A stretch of 64,000 nucleotides of DNA from Marinobacter subterrani (GCF_001045555.1 NZ_LFBU01000001.1:2356001-2420000), one strand, 5' to 3'. Shown: positions 19,483-29,273, counted from the stretch's first letter. Notes: generated from the letters alone by a model not told the origin. Made by a program: numbers and translations.

Positions 19483-20961
19483 ATGTTGGAGTTTCTGAAC
19501 GAATTACTGTGGGGCAAGGTTCTGATTGCCCTGCTGGTCACCGTCGGTATTGGATTCACCGTCGCATCCCGCTTCGTACAGTTCCGCTATTTCGGGCGCA
19601 TGTTCCGGATTCTCAGCGCCAGCCAGGCTTTTCAGAAAGACAAACACGGGCATCTGAGCTCGTTTCAGGCGCTTCTGCTTTCCGTAGCCGGTCGTGTTGG
19701 CGGCGGCAATATCGCCGGCGTCGCGGTTGCGATTACGCTTGGCGGCCCCGGTGCCGTGTTCTGGATGTGGGTTGTAGGGCTGATGGGCATGGCCACCAGC
19801 TTTCTGGAATGCTCCCTGGCCCAGACCTATAAAGTGGCTGAACCGGACGGCACCTATCGCGGTGGGCCGGCGCACTACATCTCCCGTGGACTTGGTGCCC
19901 GCTGGAAGTGGATGGCAGGGCTGTATTCGATTCTGTTGCTGTTAACTTTCGGTTTTGGATTTACGGCCCTGCAGTCCTATGCGGTAGCAACATCTGTCGA
20001 TGATGCATTCGGGATCCCCGTGTTCTATACCGGCATTGCCCTGGCGATGGTTGTAGGCCTGATTATCTTCGGCGGCGTCCGTCGTATTGCCCGGGTTGCT
20101 GAATTCCTGGTTCCAATCATGGCAGGCAGCTATCTGCTGATCACTGCCGTCGTTCTTGCCCTGAATATCGAACAGATTCCGGATGTCTTCATGCTGATCG
20201 TCAACAGCGCCTTCGGCCTTGAGCCAGTTGTCGGTGGCGGTATCGGCGCGGCGATTCTGATGGGCGTCAAGCGCGGCCTGTTCTCCAACGAAGCAGGACT
20301 GGGCAGTGCGCCCAACGTCGCGGCTGTCGCCTATGTACCCCATCCCGCAAATCAGGGCGTGGTTCAGGCGTTTTCCGTCTTCATCGACACTCTGATTATC
20401 TGTTCGTCCACGGCCTTTATCATTCTCCTGAGCGGTATCTATGACCCGGCTGGAATGAGCGATGTTGGAGGTGTGGCTCTCACGCAGTCAGCGTTGGCAG
20501 ATCACGTTGGTGACTGGGGGCGCAGCTTCGTGAGCTTTGCCCTGATGCTCTTTGGCTTCAGCACTATCCTTTACAATTACTACCTCGGCGAAAACAGCAT
20601 CAATTTCTTCAGCACCGAGAATCAGAACTTCTTCAACACCTTCCGCGTTGCCATCATCGGCCTGGTTTGCTGGGGCGCAACGACTGATCTTGGCACTGTA
20701 TTCGGTTTTGCAGACGTAACCATGGGCCTGCTTGCTCTGGTAAACCTGATTGCGCTGATCGCCCTGTTCAAGCCAGGCCTTCGCATCCTGAAAGATTTTG
20801 ACGACCAGATTGCCGAGGGTATCGAACAGCCGGTTTTTGATGTTGCACGCTTCAAGGATCTGAATCTGGATGCCGCCGCATGGGAAATCGAACCGGAGGA
20901 CATCGAGCGCGTTCGATCTCGCGGCGGCCGGAGCAGCCAACCCGCCACTGAACGTTCCTGA
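19483..20961 (+). CDS. Sodium:alanine/glycine symporter, AGCS family
   Basis: 492 residues from the ATG at 19483, chosen over an in-frame TTG two codons upstream because GGAG sits about 6 bases before it. It is an integral membrane protein with roughly ten hydrophobic segments and the AGCS signature region GRVGGGNIAGVAVAITLGGP near residue 70, followed by FWMW. The family imports alanine, glycine or related small amino acids with sodium. Its position in front of aspartase and asparaginase suggests uptake feeding amino-acid catabolism, but the exact substrate cannot be read from sequence. Confidence 0.88.
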   Translation: MLEFLNELLWGKVLIALLVTVGIGFTVASRFVQFRYFGRMFRILSASQAFQKDKHGHLSSFQALLLSVAGRVGGGNIAGVAVAITLGGPGAVFWMWVVGLMGMATSFLECSLAQTYKVAEPDGTYRGGPAHYISRGLGARWKWMAGLYSILLLLTFGFGFTALQSYAVATSVDDAFGIPVFYTGIALAMVVGLIIFGGVRRIARVAEFLVPIMAGSYLLITAVVLALNIEQIPDVFMLIVNSAFGLEPVVGGGIGAAILMGVKRGLFSNEAGLGSAPNVAAVAYVPHPANQGVVQAFSVFIDTLIICSSTAFIILLSGIYDPAGMSDVGGVALTQSALADHVGDWGRSFVSFALMLFGFSTILYNYYLGENSINFFSTENQNFFNTFRVAIIGLVCWGATTDLGTVFGFADVTMGLLALVNLIALIALFKPGLRILKDFDDQIAEGIEQPVFDVARFKDLNLDAAAWEIEPEDIERVRSRGGRSSQPATERS

Positions 20962-20971
20962 ACAAACCTTA

Positions 20972-20994
20972 GCGGCCCCTCCCGGGGCCGCCTT
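20972..20994 (+). terminator. Rho-independent terminator or attenuator after the symporter
   Basis: GCGGCCCC-TCCC-GGGGCCGC at 20972-20991 is an 8-bp GC-only stem with a 4-base loop, followed by CTTT. It lies between the symporter stop and aspA. The short T-run may allow partial read-through into aspA. Confidence 0.65.
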
Positions 20995-21036
20995 TAACCA
21001 GACTTGTTGCCTGACTTCAAGGAAATATCCCGTAGC

Positions 21037-22440
21037 ATGAACACTCGCATTGAACATGATCTCCTTGGCGATCTCCCCGTTCCGGCCGATGCCTGGTACG
21101 GTATTCAGACCCAGCGCGCCCTGGATAACTTTTCAATCACCGGCGTTCCCATCAGCCATTTCCCTGACTTTGTCCGGGCATTGGTCATGGTGAAAAAAGC
21201 GGCCGCGATGGCTAACCGCGACTTGGGAGCTCTGGCGCCCCGCAAAGCCGAAGCCATCATGGCCGCATGCGATGACATCATCGCCGGCCACTTACACGAC
21301 CAGTTCGTAGTGGACCTCATTCAGGGCGGCGCAGGCACCTCAACCAACATGAATGCCAACGAGGTGATTGCAAACCTGGCCCTGGAGAAACTCGGCCATG
21401 GCAAAGGCGAGTACCACCAGCTTCATCCGAATGACGACGTCAATCGCTCGCAGTCCACCAATGACGCCTACCCCACCGCAGTGTGCCTCGCCGTGCAGTT
21501 TGCCGCGGAACCGCTGGAGCAGGTCATCACTGACCTCAGGAAAAGCCTTGAACAGAAAGGACGGCAGTTCTCGGAGGTGGTCAAGATGGGGCGCACCCAG
21601 TTGCAGGACGCTGTACCGATGACCCTGGGCCAGGAGTTCGAGGCCTTCGCCGTCAACCTTGGCGAAGATATCGACCGCCTGCACGAAGCCAGTCGATTGC
21701 TCTGCGAAGTAAACCTTGGTGGAACCGCAATTGGCACGGGCATCAATACCCATCCTCGTTACCAGGCTCTTGCGGTCAACTACCTCGCTGAAATTTCCGG
21801 AAAACCCCTCGTTTCTGCGAGCAACCTGGTGGAGGCGTCATCCGACATGGGTGCCTTTGTGCTGTTTTCCGGCATCCTCAAACGCTTTGCGGTGAAGCTG
21901 GGCAAGATGTGCAACGACCTCCGGCTGCTCTCCTCGGGCCCCCGCACGGGCCTGGGAGAAATCTTCCTGCCTCCCATGCAGCCGGGCTCCTCCATCATGC
22001 CTGGCAAGGTCAACCCGGTTATCCCCGAGGCGGTGAACCAAACTGCCTATCAGGTGATTGCCAGCGACCTGGCCGTGACCCTCGCAGCCGAAGCCGGACA
22101 GCTTCAGCTCAACGCCATGGAGCCGTTGATCGTCTACAACCTGCTCAACTCCATGAAAATGCTTGGCTCTGCCTGCAGCATGCTCGACGAACGATGCATT
22201 AAAGGGATTCGCGCCAACACCGAGCAATGCGCACGGCATCTGGACAACAGCATCGGGATTATCACCGCTCTCGTTCCGAGGCTCGGATATTCCAACGCCA
22301 CGCGAATCGCCTCGAAGGCGTTGAATTCCGGCTCCACGGTAAGGGAACTGGTGCTGGCAGAAGGCCTGCTGGATGCCGGTGAGCTGGACCGCCTGCTCAG
22401 CCCCCGGGCCATGCTTGCACCTGCCGGCGACGACCTGTGA
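21037..22440 (+). CDS. aspA: Aspartate ammonia-lyase
   Basis: 467 residues, close to the usual 470-480, from the ATG at 21037 (the frame extends 11 codons further to a TTG without a better ribosome site). It belongs to the fumarase/aspartase superfamily: TSTNMNANEVIANLA near residue 100, HPNDDVNRSQSTNDAYPTA near 130-150, and the catalytic loop GSSIMPGKVNPVIPE. It converts aspartate to fumarate and ammonia. The choice of aspartase over fumarase C rests on overall resemblance and on the overlapping asparaginase gene. The stop overlaps the asparaginase GTG start by four bases (GTGA), indicating translational coupling. Confidence 0.85.
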   Translation: MNTRIEHDLLGDLPVPADAWYGIQTQRALDNFSITGVPISHFPDFVRALVMVKKAAAMANRDLGALAPRKAEAIMAACDDIIAGHLHDQFVVDLIQGGAGTSTNMNANEVIANLALEKLGHGKGEYHQLHPNDDVNRSQSTNDAYPTAVCLAVQFAAEPLEQVITDLRKSLEQKGRQFSEVVKMGRTQLQDAVPMTLGQEFEAFAVNLGEDIDRLHEASRLLCEVNLGGTAIGTGINTHPRYQALAVNYLAEISGKPLVSASNLVEASSDMGAFVLFSGILKRFAVKLGKMCNDLRLLSSGPRTGLGEIFLPPMQPGSSIMPGKVNPVIPEAVNQTAYQVIASDLAVTLAAEAGQLQLNAMEPLIVYNLLNSMKMLGSACSMLDERCIKGIRANTEQCARHLDNSIGIITALVPRLGYSNATRIASKALNSGSTVRELVLAEGLLDAGELDRLLSPRAMLAPAGDDL

Positions 22441-23468
22441 ACCCCCGGGTAATGGTGCTCTACACTGGAGGGACCATCGGCATGGTCTCCTCCAACGGTG
22501 TTTATGTTCCGGGCCCGGATTTCAGCGCACGACTGGCCCGCCACCTCGGACAAAGACGCAGCGAATTACCGCAGTTCGATGTGGTCGAACTGGACCAGCT
22601 CATCGACAGTGCAAACCTGACACCTGCAAACTGGACGACCATGGCGCGGGTGCTTGCAAAGAACTGGGATCACTATGATGGCTTTGTGGTGCTGCATGGC
22701 ACGGACACTATGGCCTTCACCGCCTCGGCCATCTCCTACATGCTCAATGGCTGCAACAAGCCGGTCATCCTGACCGGGTCGCAGATCCCGCTTGAGCAGT
22801 CCCGTACCGATGCTCTGGACAATGTCATCACCTCGCTGATTCTGGCGTCGTCCTCAGAGATTGCAGAAGTTTGCCTGTACTTCCGCGGTAACCTGCTCCG
22901 GGGCAACCGTGCCCGGAAACTGAAGACCAGTGAACTGGATGCGTTCGATTCCCCCAATGCGCCCCGGCTTGGCCAGGGTGGCATCGACCTGGACCTGCGG
23001 CACGATCTGCTCCTTGCCCCCGGGAAGCCGGATTTTCAGATACCCACGTTTAACCCCCGGTCCGTGGCGGCCCTTACACTGTACCCGGGCATGCCCGCCG
23101 CCCTCGTTGAAGCGACCCTGGCATTACCAGAGTTGAAAGGGCTTATTATCCATAGCTATGGTGCCGGCAATGCTCCGGACGCGGACACCAGTCTGGTCCG
23201 GGTTTTAGCGCAGGGGATAGGGCGCGGCATTGCGGTTCTGAATGTCAGTCAGTGCCTGCAAGGCCGGGTGGCCCAGAAGGCCTATGCCTCCGGCGCGGCT
23301 CTGGACAGGATCGGGGTCGTTCCCGGTGCAGATCTTACCCCGGAAGCGGCCTTCGCCAAGCTGCACTTTCTGCTGGCTAAAGGGCTCTCAGGCAATTCTC
23401 TCCGACAGGCGCTGCAAACACCTTTGAGCGGGGACTCAAAGCTGGCTTCAGTTAAAGGAAATGACTGA
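22437..23468 (+). CDS. ansA: Type I (cytoplasmic) L-asparaginase
   Basis: 343 residues starting with a GTG that overlaps the aspA stop. It has the asparaginase N-terminal nucleophile motif VLYTGGTIGM (residues 7-16) and the second active-site motif VLHGTDTMAFTASA near residue 85, followed by ILTGSQIPL. There is no signal peptide, so it is the cytoplasmic AnsA type. It hydrolyses asparagine to aspartate, which aspA then deaminates to fumarate. The two genes form a complete asparagine-to-fumarate route. Confidence 0.88.
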   Translation: MNPRVMVLYTGGTIGMVSSNGVYVPGPDFSARLARHLGQRRSELPQFDVVELDQLIDSANLTPANWTTMARVLAKNWDHYDGFVVLHGTDTMAFTASAISYMLNGCNKPVILTGSQIPLEQSRTDALDNVITSLILASSSEIAEVCLYFRGNLLRGNRARKLKTSELDAFDSPNAPRLGQGGIDLDLRHDLLLAPGKPDFQIPTFNPRSVAALTLYPGMPAALVEATLALPELKGLIIHSYGAGNAPDADTSLVRVLAQGIGRGIAVLNVSQCLQGRVAQKAYASGAALDRIGVVPGADLTPEAAFAKLHFLLAKGLSGNSLRQALQTPLSGDSKLASVKGND

Positions 23469-23559
23469 CATCCAAGTGCCCCTAAAGTCGCCTAGCAACA
23501 ACGCGTTCGCCACCCTATGATTACCGGATAACAATTCAAATTCCGTTGAGTGTTGGCAC

Positions 23560-24339
23560 ATGGTTGATCCCATCAAGGTTTACCCATCAAAACCTGCGAA
23601 AGTCTATTTCTACGGCACCTGTCTGGTGGACATGTTCTACCCGGATGCGGGTATTGCCGGAGTGGAACTGCTGGAGCGGGAAGGCATTGAAGTGCTGTTC
23701 CCGCAAAACCAGACCTGCTGCGGCCAGCCGGCCTACACCTCCGGCTACCATGACGAGGCCCGTTCGGTGGCCAAAGCCCAGTTGGATCTGTTCCCGGACG
23801 ACTGGCCGATTGTGGTGCCCTCCGGTTCCTGTGGCGGCATGATGCGCAAGCATTACCCGGCCCTGTTCAAGGACACAACGGACGAAGTGAAAGCAGCCGG
23901 CATTGCCGGGCGGGTCTGGGAACTCACCGACTTCCTGCTCAACGTCTGCCACATCAAGCTGGAAGATCTGGGCGAGCCTACCACCGTGGCGATGCACACC
24001 TCTTGCTCTGCCCGCCGTGAAATGGGCGTGGCGGAAGTAGGTCCGAAACTGCTGGGCCAGTTGAAGAACGTGAACCTGGTGGAGCAGATCCGCCCGGAGG
24101 AATGCTGCGGCTTCGGCGGTACCTTTGCCGTTCGCCACCCGGAGATTTCCGGGGCCATGGTGAGCGAGAAGGTGGACACCCTGGTGGACACCGGCGCCAA
24201 AGAGTTTGTCACCACCGATTGCGGCTGCCTGATGAACATTGCCGGCTACGCCGAGAAGAACCAGAAACCCCTTGAGGGCCAGCACATTCTCAGTTTCCTT
24301 TGGGCGCGAACGCAGGGCAAAGGGGGGCAGCAGTCATGA
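23560..24339 (+). CDS. lutA: Lactate utilisation protein A (LutA/YkgE), Fe-S oxidoreductase subunit
   Basis: 259 residues with two cysteine-rich CCG-type motifs, QTCCGQPAY (near residue 50) and ECCGFGG (near 180), typical of heterodisulfide-reductase-like subunits. It is the first gene of the lutABC operon, which oxidises L-lactate to pyruvate in bacteria lacking or supplementing LldD. The stop overlaps the lutB start (ATGA). The ATG at 23560 lacks a strong ribosome site, but no better in-frame start is present. Confidence 0.9.
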   Translation: MVDPIKVYPSKPAKVYFYGTCLVDMFYPDAGIAGVELLEREGIEVLFPQNQTCCGQPAYTSGYHDEARSVAKAQLDLFPDDWPIVVPSGSCGGMMRKHYPALFKDTTDEVKAAGIAGRVWELTDFLLNVCHIKLEDLGEPTTVAMHTSCSARREMGVAEVGPKLLGQLKNVNLVEQIRPEECCGFGGTFAVRHPEISGAMVSEKVDTLVDTGAKEFVTTDCGCLMNIAGYAEKNQKPLEGQHILSFLWARTQGKGGQQS

Positions 24340-25775
24340 GCGAAACAGCCGAGCACACTGGCCATCACATTGACGTAAAACAGTTCCACCCCCGCGCCCA
24401 GGCGGCCATTCAAAATCCGAAGATCCGCAAGAATTTCCGCAGCGCCATGGACGGGCTGATGGCCAAGCGCAAGGCGGCATTCGAGGGCTGGGATCTGGAG
24501 ACCCTGCGGGATCTGGGTGCCAACATCCGTATGCGGGCGCTTGCCAACCTGCCGGATCTTCTGGAGCAGCTTGAGGCCAAGCTCACCGAGAACGGAGTCA
24601 AGGTGCATTGGGCAGTGGACGGCGATGAAGCCTGCCGGATCGTTACCGCTATCTGCAAGGCCCGGGATGCCAAGACGGTGATCAAGGGCAAGTCCATGGT
24701 GTCCGAGGAAATGGAACTGAACCATTACCTGGAGCACGAGGGTATCGAGGCACTGGAATCGGACCTGGGAGAATACATCGTGCAACTGGCCGATGAAACT
24801 CCCTCGCACATCATCATGCCGGCGATTCACAAGAATACCGGTGAGATTTCCCAGTTACTGCACGACAAAACCGGCACCGATCTTTCCAACGATGTGGAAT
24901 ACCTCACCGCCAGCGCCCGCCTGCAGCTGCGGGAAAAGTTCATGAACGCGGATGTGGGGGTTTCCGGAGTCAATTTTGCGGTGGCGGAAACCGGCACCCT
25001 GTGCCTGGTGGAAAACGAAGGCAACGGCCGGATGACCACCACGGTCCCCAAATGCCACATTGCCGTGACCGGTATCGAGAAGGTGGTGCCAACCCTGGAG
25101 GACGTCACCGGCCTGCTGGCCCTGCTCACCCGTTCGGCCACCGGCCAGCACATCACCACCTATTTCAACATGATTTCCGGCCCGCGCAAGGCCGAGGAGC
25201 TGGACGGCCCCGAGGAAGTCCATCTGGTGCTGGTGGACAACGGCCGCTCGTCCATCTACCAGGACGACGAGCTGCTCGACACCCTGCGCTGCATCCGCTG
25301 CGGCGCCTGTATGAACCACTGCCCGGTGTACACCCGGGTGGGCGGCCATACCTACGGCACCACCTATCCGGGCCCGATCGGCAAGATCCTGATGCCACAC
25401 CTGATTGGTCTGGATGAAGGCCGCCACCTGCCCACCGCGTCCAGCCTGTGCGGCGCCTGCGGCGAAGTGTGCCCGGTAAAAATCCCCATCCCGGATCTGC
25501 TGGTGCGGCTGCGCCAGGAATCGGTGGACGGCGACAAGCTGCACCCGGCCAAGGTCCGGGGCCACGGCGCCAAGCGCGGGACCATGGAAGCCATGATCTG
25601 GAAAGGCTGGGCCTGGATGCACGCCAGCCCCGGGTTCTACCGTTTCGGCACCGGTGCCGCCAGCAAACTGAGAGCCCTGCAGCCCGCCAGTGCCGGGGCC
25701 TGGACCGACTATCGCACGGCGCCAAAACTGGCCGCCAAAACCCTGCACCAACGGATGAAGGAGCGCGGCCAATGA
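24336..25775 (+). CDS. lutB: Lactate utilisation iron-sulfur protein LutB/YkgF
   Basis: 479 residues from the ATG at 24336, which overlaps the lutA stop by four bases. The C-terminal half has two 4Fe-4S clusters, CIRCGACMNHCPVY and CGACGEVCPVKIPI. The N-terminal half carries the LUD domain (FAVAETGTLCLVENEGNGRM, then TTTVPKCHI). It is the electron-transfer subunit of the LutABC lactate oxidation complex. The stop overlaps lutC by four bases. Confidence 0.93.
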   Translation: MSETAEHTGHHIDVKQFHPRAQAAIQNPKIRKNFRSAMDGLMAKRKAAFEGWDLETLRDLGANIRMRALANLPDLLEQLEAKLTENGVKVHWAVDGDEACRIVTAICKARDAKTVIKGKSMVSEEMELNHYLEHEGIEALESDLGEYIVQLADETPSHIIMPAIHKNTGEISQLLHDKTGTDLSNDVEYLTASARLQLREKFMNADVGVSGVNFAVAETGTLCLVENEGNGRMTTTVPKCHIAVTGIEKVVPTLEDVTGLLALLTRSATGQHITTYFNMISGPRKAEELDGPEEVHLVLVDNGRSSIYQDDELLDTLRCIRCGACMNHCPVYTRVGGHTYGTTYPGPIGKILMPHLIGLDEGRHLPTASSLCGACGEVCPVKIPIPDLLVRLRQESVDGDKLHPAKVRGHGAKRGTMEAMIWKGWAWMHASPGFYRFGTGAASKLRALQPASAGAWTDYRTAPKLAAKTLHQRMKERGQ

Positions 25776-26425
25776 GTTCCCGGGAAACGATTCTGCAGCG
25801 CCTGCGCAACCGCACTGGTGGCGAGCTGACGGTACCGGCGTGCGATTTTTCCGTGCTTGAGCGGCCAGACTGGTCCACGGAGGAGCGCATTGAACGGTTC
25901 GAGAAAATGATCGAGTCGGTCCATGGGGAAGTTCACCGCTGCACCGAAGATAGCTGGATGGATCGCCTTGCCGAAATCCTGTCCACCCGGGGTGCCCGCA
26001 ACCTGCTGGTGGCGAAGTCTCACGACATCGGCCAGTCGCTGCGTAATGCCGGCCGTAACGATCTGCCGGAACTGCTGATCTACGATGAGCCCATTGAAAG
26101 CTGGCAGGCGCATCTGTTCAATGAAGTGGAGGCCAGCATCACCTCCACCCGGGGTGGGATTGCCGAAACCGGCTCGCTGATCCTCTGGCCGACGGTCGAT
26201 GAACCGCGGCTCATGAGCCTGGTACCGCCCGTGCACATTGCTATCCTCAAGGCCTCGGAACTCTATACCACCTTCCATGAGGCCATGAAGGCGCAGAACT
26301 GGGCCGCTGGCATGCCGACCAATGCCCTGTTAATCTCTGGCCCTTCCAAAACCGCCGACATCGAACAAACCCTTGCTTACGGTGTTCACGGCCCCAAAGA
26401 GTTGATTGTACTGGTTATTGAATGA
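25772..26425 (+). CDS. lutC: Lactate utilisation protein C (LutC/YkgG)
   Basis: 217 residues, a single LUD domain, with the characteristic ITSTRGGIAETGSLILWPTV segment near residue 125 and ALLISGPSKTADIEQTLAYG near the C terminus. It completes the lutABC operon. Start and stop each overlap the neighbouring gene by four bases (ATGA), so the downstream transporter is probably co-translated. Confidence 0.92.
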   Translation: MSSRETILQRLRNRTGGELTVPACDFSVLERPDWSTEERIERFEKMIESVHGEVHRCTEDSWMDRLAEILSTRGARNLLVAKSHDIGQSLRNAGRNDLPELLIYDEPIESWQAHLFNEVEASITSTRGGIAETGSLILWPTVDEPRLMSLVPPVHIAILKASELYTTFHEAMKAQNWAAGMPTNALLISGPSKTADIEQTLAYGVHGPKELIVLVIE

Positions 26426-27378
26426 TCCGAGGCGCCCTGCTCATCGCCCTGGCTGCCCTGCTCTGGGCGACCACGGGTATTGTTGCGAAATTCCTGTTCA
26501 CCGGCACCGCACTGCAGCCCATCACCCTGGGCTTTCTGAGGCTGGTGGTGGCGTTGCCGTTTTTCTGGCTGCTGATGCGGCGGGAGCAGGCTCGCCTTGA
26601 GCGCGCCAGCCACGGCAGCATGGTGCCGGGCAGCTCACTACGAAGCCTGACGCTCAAAGCCCTGCTTCCGCTCGCCGCTCTGGGACTGTTCCAGGCGTTC
26701 TACCAGGGCAGCTACCTGCTGGCGGTAGACCTCACCGGTGCCGGCATTGCCACCCTGATTGCCCTCTGTCTGCCCCCGGTGCTGGTGGCCATTCTTGCCG
26801 CGCCCCTGCTGGGGGAAAAACCCGGTATGCTTACGGTTCTCTCACTGATCGCGGCCATTGCCGGTACCGCCATGCTGGTGCTGAGCGATATGGACACCAG
26901 CGGTACCCTGCGCCTTGCCGGCATCATGATGGCGTTGCTGGCCGCCAGCGTTTACACCGGCTTTACCCTCACCAGCCGCTACAGTTCCGCCGGCACGCCA
27001 GTGTTTACCACGGCGTTTATCTGCTTCTTTACGGCAGCATTGATCCTGTTGCCGGTGGTGGCACTCAGTGGCGGGTTCGAAGGCCTGGGCAGCCTGGAGT
27101 TAAGACACTGGCTGATGGTGGGCTATATCGGCGTGGTGCCGACCTGCATTGGCTATGTGAGCTTCTTCAGCGGCATGAGAACCACACCGGCCACGCTCTC
27201 GAGCATCATCGTGACTCTGGAACCCCTGTTCGTGGCCCTGCTGGCCTGGGTGTTCCTGGAGGAGATACTGGGGCCTATCGGCATTGCCGGCGCGTTGATC
27301 CTTACCGTAGCGGTGATCGTCGCCTCCCGCTACGGCAGCAAACCCGCGTCCGGCCCGGAGGAGACCGGTGCGGACTGA
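26422..27378 (+). CDS. EamA/DMT-superfamily membrane transporter
   Basis: 318 residues with about ten hydrophobic helices arranged as two EamA repeats; each repeat ends in a glycine/proline-rich helix (for example VPTCIGYVSFFSGMRTTPAT, then LSSIIVTLEPLFVALLAW). Members of this family export amino acids, metabolites or drugs. The start overlaps the lutC stop, so it belongs to the lut transcription unit. A role in lactate or pyruvate traffic is possible but unproved. Confidence 0.85.
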   Translation: MIRGALLIALAALLWATTGIVAKFLFTGTALQPITLGFLRLVVALPFFWLLMRREQARLERASHGSMVPGSSLRSLTLKALLPLAALGLFQAFYQGSYLLAVDLTGAGIATLIALCLPPVLVAILAAPLLGEKPGMLTVLSLIAAIAGTAMLVLSDMDTSGTLRLAGIMMALLAASVYTGFTLTSRYSSAGTPVFTTAFICFFTAALILLPVVALSGGFEGLGSLELRHWLMVGYIGVVPTCIGYVSFFSGMRTTPATLSSIIVTLEPLFVALLAWVFLEEILGPIGIAGALILTVAVIVASRYGSKPASGPEETGAD

Positions 27379-27401
27379 GCAGACCCGGTTGGCTTTGAGG
27401 A

Positions 27402-27950
27402 TCAGCTCTCTTTGCGCTGCTTCTCAAGCATGTCGGGCTGCAGGATTTCGATCCAGTAGCCGTCCGGGTCCTTGATAAAGGCCAGGCCTTTCATCTTGCC
27501 GTCGTCCGGCTTTTTCACGAATTCCACACCCAGCCTTTCCAGGCGATCGCAGGCGGCGTACACATCCGGTACCGCAATACCAATGTGGCCAAAGCCCTGG
27601 GGCTCGTCGTTGCCATTGTGATAGGCGAAATCGTTGTCGTCTTCGGTGCCCCAGTTGTGAGTGAGCTCGAGCATGGCTTCGCGGCCGAAGGTGTACGTGG
27701 TGCGGTGGGCGTCATCATGGGGCACCAGGCCGGCCTGGCGGTCATCCAGGTAACCCAGGAAATACAGGGTGAACTTCATCTCCGGAAAGTCCAGTTTGCG
27801 AACCAGGCGCATGCCCATCACTCGGGTGTAGAAGTCCATGGAGCGCTCAGGTTCCTTGATGCGCATCATGGTCTGGTTGAATACGTAACCCTCGGTCTCG
27901 GGTACCGCTTCGTCATGGAGGCCGGGGGCCTGTTCGAAATGCTTGGGCAT
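27402..27950 (-). CDS. gloA: Lactoylglutathione lyase (glyoxalase I)
   Basis: 182 residues, the eukaryote/Pseudomonas-type length. Signature segments are [20 protein letters not shown] near residue 25, [23 protein letters not shown] and the C-terminal YWIEILQP. The Gln/Glu and His/Glu of the metal site fall in these segments. It converts the hemithioacetal of methylglyoxal and glutathione to S-lactoylglutathione. It converges with the lut operon. A promoter probably lies between it and the divergent DUF6160 gene. Confidence 0.92.
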   Translation of the reverse strand: MPKHFEQAPGLHDEAVPETEGYVFNQTMMRIKEPERSMDFYTRVMGMRLVRKLDFPEMKFTLYFLGYLDDRQAGLVPHDDAHRTTYTFGREAMLELTHNWGTEDDNDFAYHNGNDEPQGFGHIGIAVPDVYAACDRLERLGVEFVKKPDDGKMKGLAFIKDPDGYWIEILQPDMLEKQRKES

Positions 27951-28182
27951 TTTGGTTTTCCCTTTTTTACGCAGGATTCAACCATTATAACTGTGTTCGT
28001 TTCAGCGGGATTTCAAGGGGGGATTGTGATCCCGCTCACAGACCTTTGTCCCCCGGCGGCTTATCGTAACAATCTGTAACAAGACTCAGTTGCTGCTGCA
28101 TTGGTTGTGCTGTCCCCCTGCAGCCCGGTGAGTGTTTTAACGCTCTCCGCTCACAATAATAAACCGTACTTTTGGGGCCACC

Positions 28183-29208
28183 ATGACTCAGTCACACACC
28201 TGCCACCGAATAAAAGCCACGCCTGCTGCGCTTTCAGCCTGGGTTCTCGCCCTGGTCCTGCCGTTGCCGGCGATGGCGGAGTTCCAACCGATGAACGATG
28301 GCGCCCTGGCCGGTATTACCGGGCAGGCGGGGGTGACCATTGAGCTGGAAACCAAACTCAGCATTGACCGGCTGAGCTGGACCGACGAGGGTTCATTGAA
28401 TGTGAACGGGCTGCGGTTATCCGGTCAGAACGATACAGTTCTGGACAACATGAAGCTGACTATTGATATTGCCGGCGATGGAGAGGTGCTTGAGCATGGG
28501 TTCTCCGAGATAGCCCGCCGAGCCAATGCGGGGTTGCTGGACCCAACCAATCCGGATGTGGCCGATGCTCTGGCAAAGTATTCTGTCGCCGGCTCTTTTG
28601 GCAAGCAGTTCGGGAGCGGTGATCTGGTGATGCACCTGGGTGCGACCAGTTACGGCGACCCGACCAGCCTGGACGACTATCTGCAGGCGGTGGATTTTGA
28701 GCTCGCCGTGGATAGCGTGACAAGCACCGGCAGCGAAGGTTCGGCCACGCTGTTTTCCGATATTCTGCTGCAGGGCTATATCGGCCCTACCGACCTGGTG
28801 ATCCGTAACGGTGGCAGCTCCACCCGCACCCTGGCGAACGGTAATCAGGTGTCCGGTTCGGAACTGCAACTGGACACCCACTTCGAGATAACCAACGGCA
28901 GCCTGAACTGGGATGCCGCTGATGTGATTCTCCTGTTCAACTTCGCCGCGGTGGGCATTGAGGGGCTGCAGATTCATAACCGCCGGGGCGACGACACCCT
29001 GGGGCATTTCGGGATGGCCAGTGCAACGGCGAAACTGTCGCGGGGCACCAGCGCCGCATCTGGCAACGAGGGCCTGTCGGTGCACGAGGTGGAGTTCCGG
29101 GCGGATATCGATATGCCCGTATTCAAGATAGGTGGCACCAGTATCGGTAGCGTGCAGTTCACAGACTTTGCCATCACCGATACCACCATGATGGTCTATG
29201 GCCACTAG
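28183..29208 (+). CDS. DUF6160-type secreted surface protein
   Basis: 341 residues. A signal peptide of about 36 residues (ends PAMA) is followed by the motif MNDGALAGITGQAGVTIELE, which is typical of DUF6160/FilA-like proteins linked in other bacteria to pilus or surface structures. The rest is beta-strand-rich and low in charge (many Gly, Asp, Ser), with no cysteine in the mature part. Its exact function is unknown. It probably acts at the cell surface or in the periplasm. Confidence 0.65.
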   Translation: MTQSHTCHRIKATPAALSAWVLALVLPLPAMAEFQPMNDGALAGITGQAGVTIELETKLSIDRLSWTDEGSLNVNGLRLSGQNDTVLDNMKLTIDIAGDGEVLEHGFSEIARRANAGLLDPTNPDVADALAKYSVAGSFGKQFGSGDLVMHLGATSYGDPTSLDDYLQAVDFELAVDSVTSTGSEGSATLFSDILLQGYIGPTDLVIRNGGSSTRTLANGNQVSGSELQLDTHFEITNGSLNWDAADVILLFNFAAVGIEGLQIHNRRGDDTLGHFGMASATAKLSRGTSAASGNEGLSVHEVEFRADIDMPVFKIGGTSIGSVQFTDFAITDTTMMVYGH

Positions 29209-29245
29209 TCCGACACTGGACACCAACCATACCCTACCCTGTAAA

Positions 29246-29270
29246 CTGCCCGTCTTACTCTGACGGGCAG
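29246..29270 (+). promoter_or_regulatory. Hairpin occupying the ribosome-binding region of the flippase-like gene
   Basis: CTGCCCGTC-TTACTCT-GACGGGCAG forms a perfect 9-bp stem ending three bases before the ATG at 29274. It covers the place where a ribosome site should be. It may terminate the upstream gene (no T-run follows) or control translation of the downstream gene. Confidence 0.45.
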
Positions 29271-29273
29271 CCC

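Noticed and set aside
23545..23575. Sigma-54 promoter before lutA (TTGGCAC near 23550)
   Set aside because: The GC element has no TTGC box at the right distance and it overlaps the start codon.
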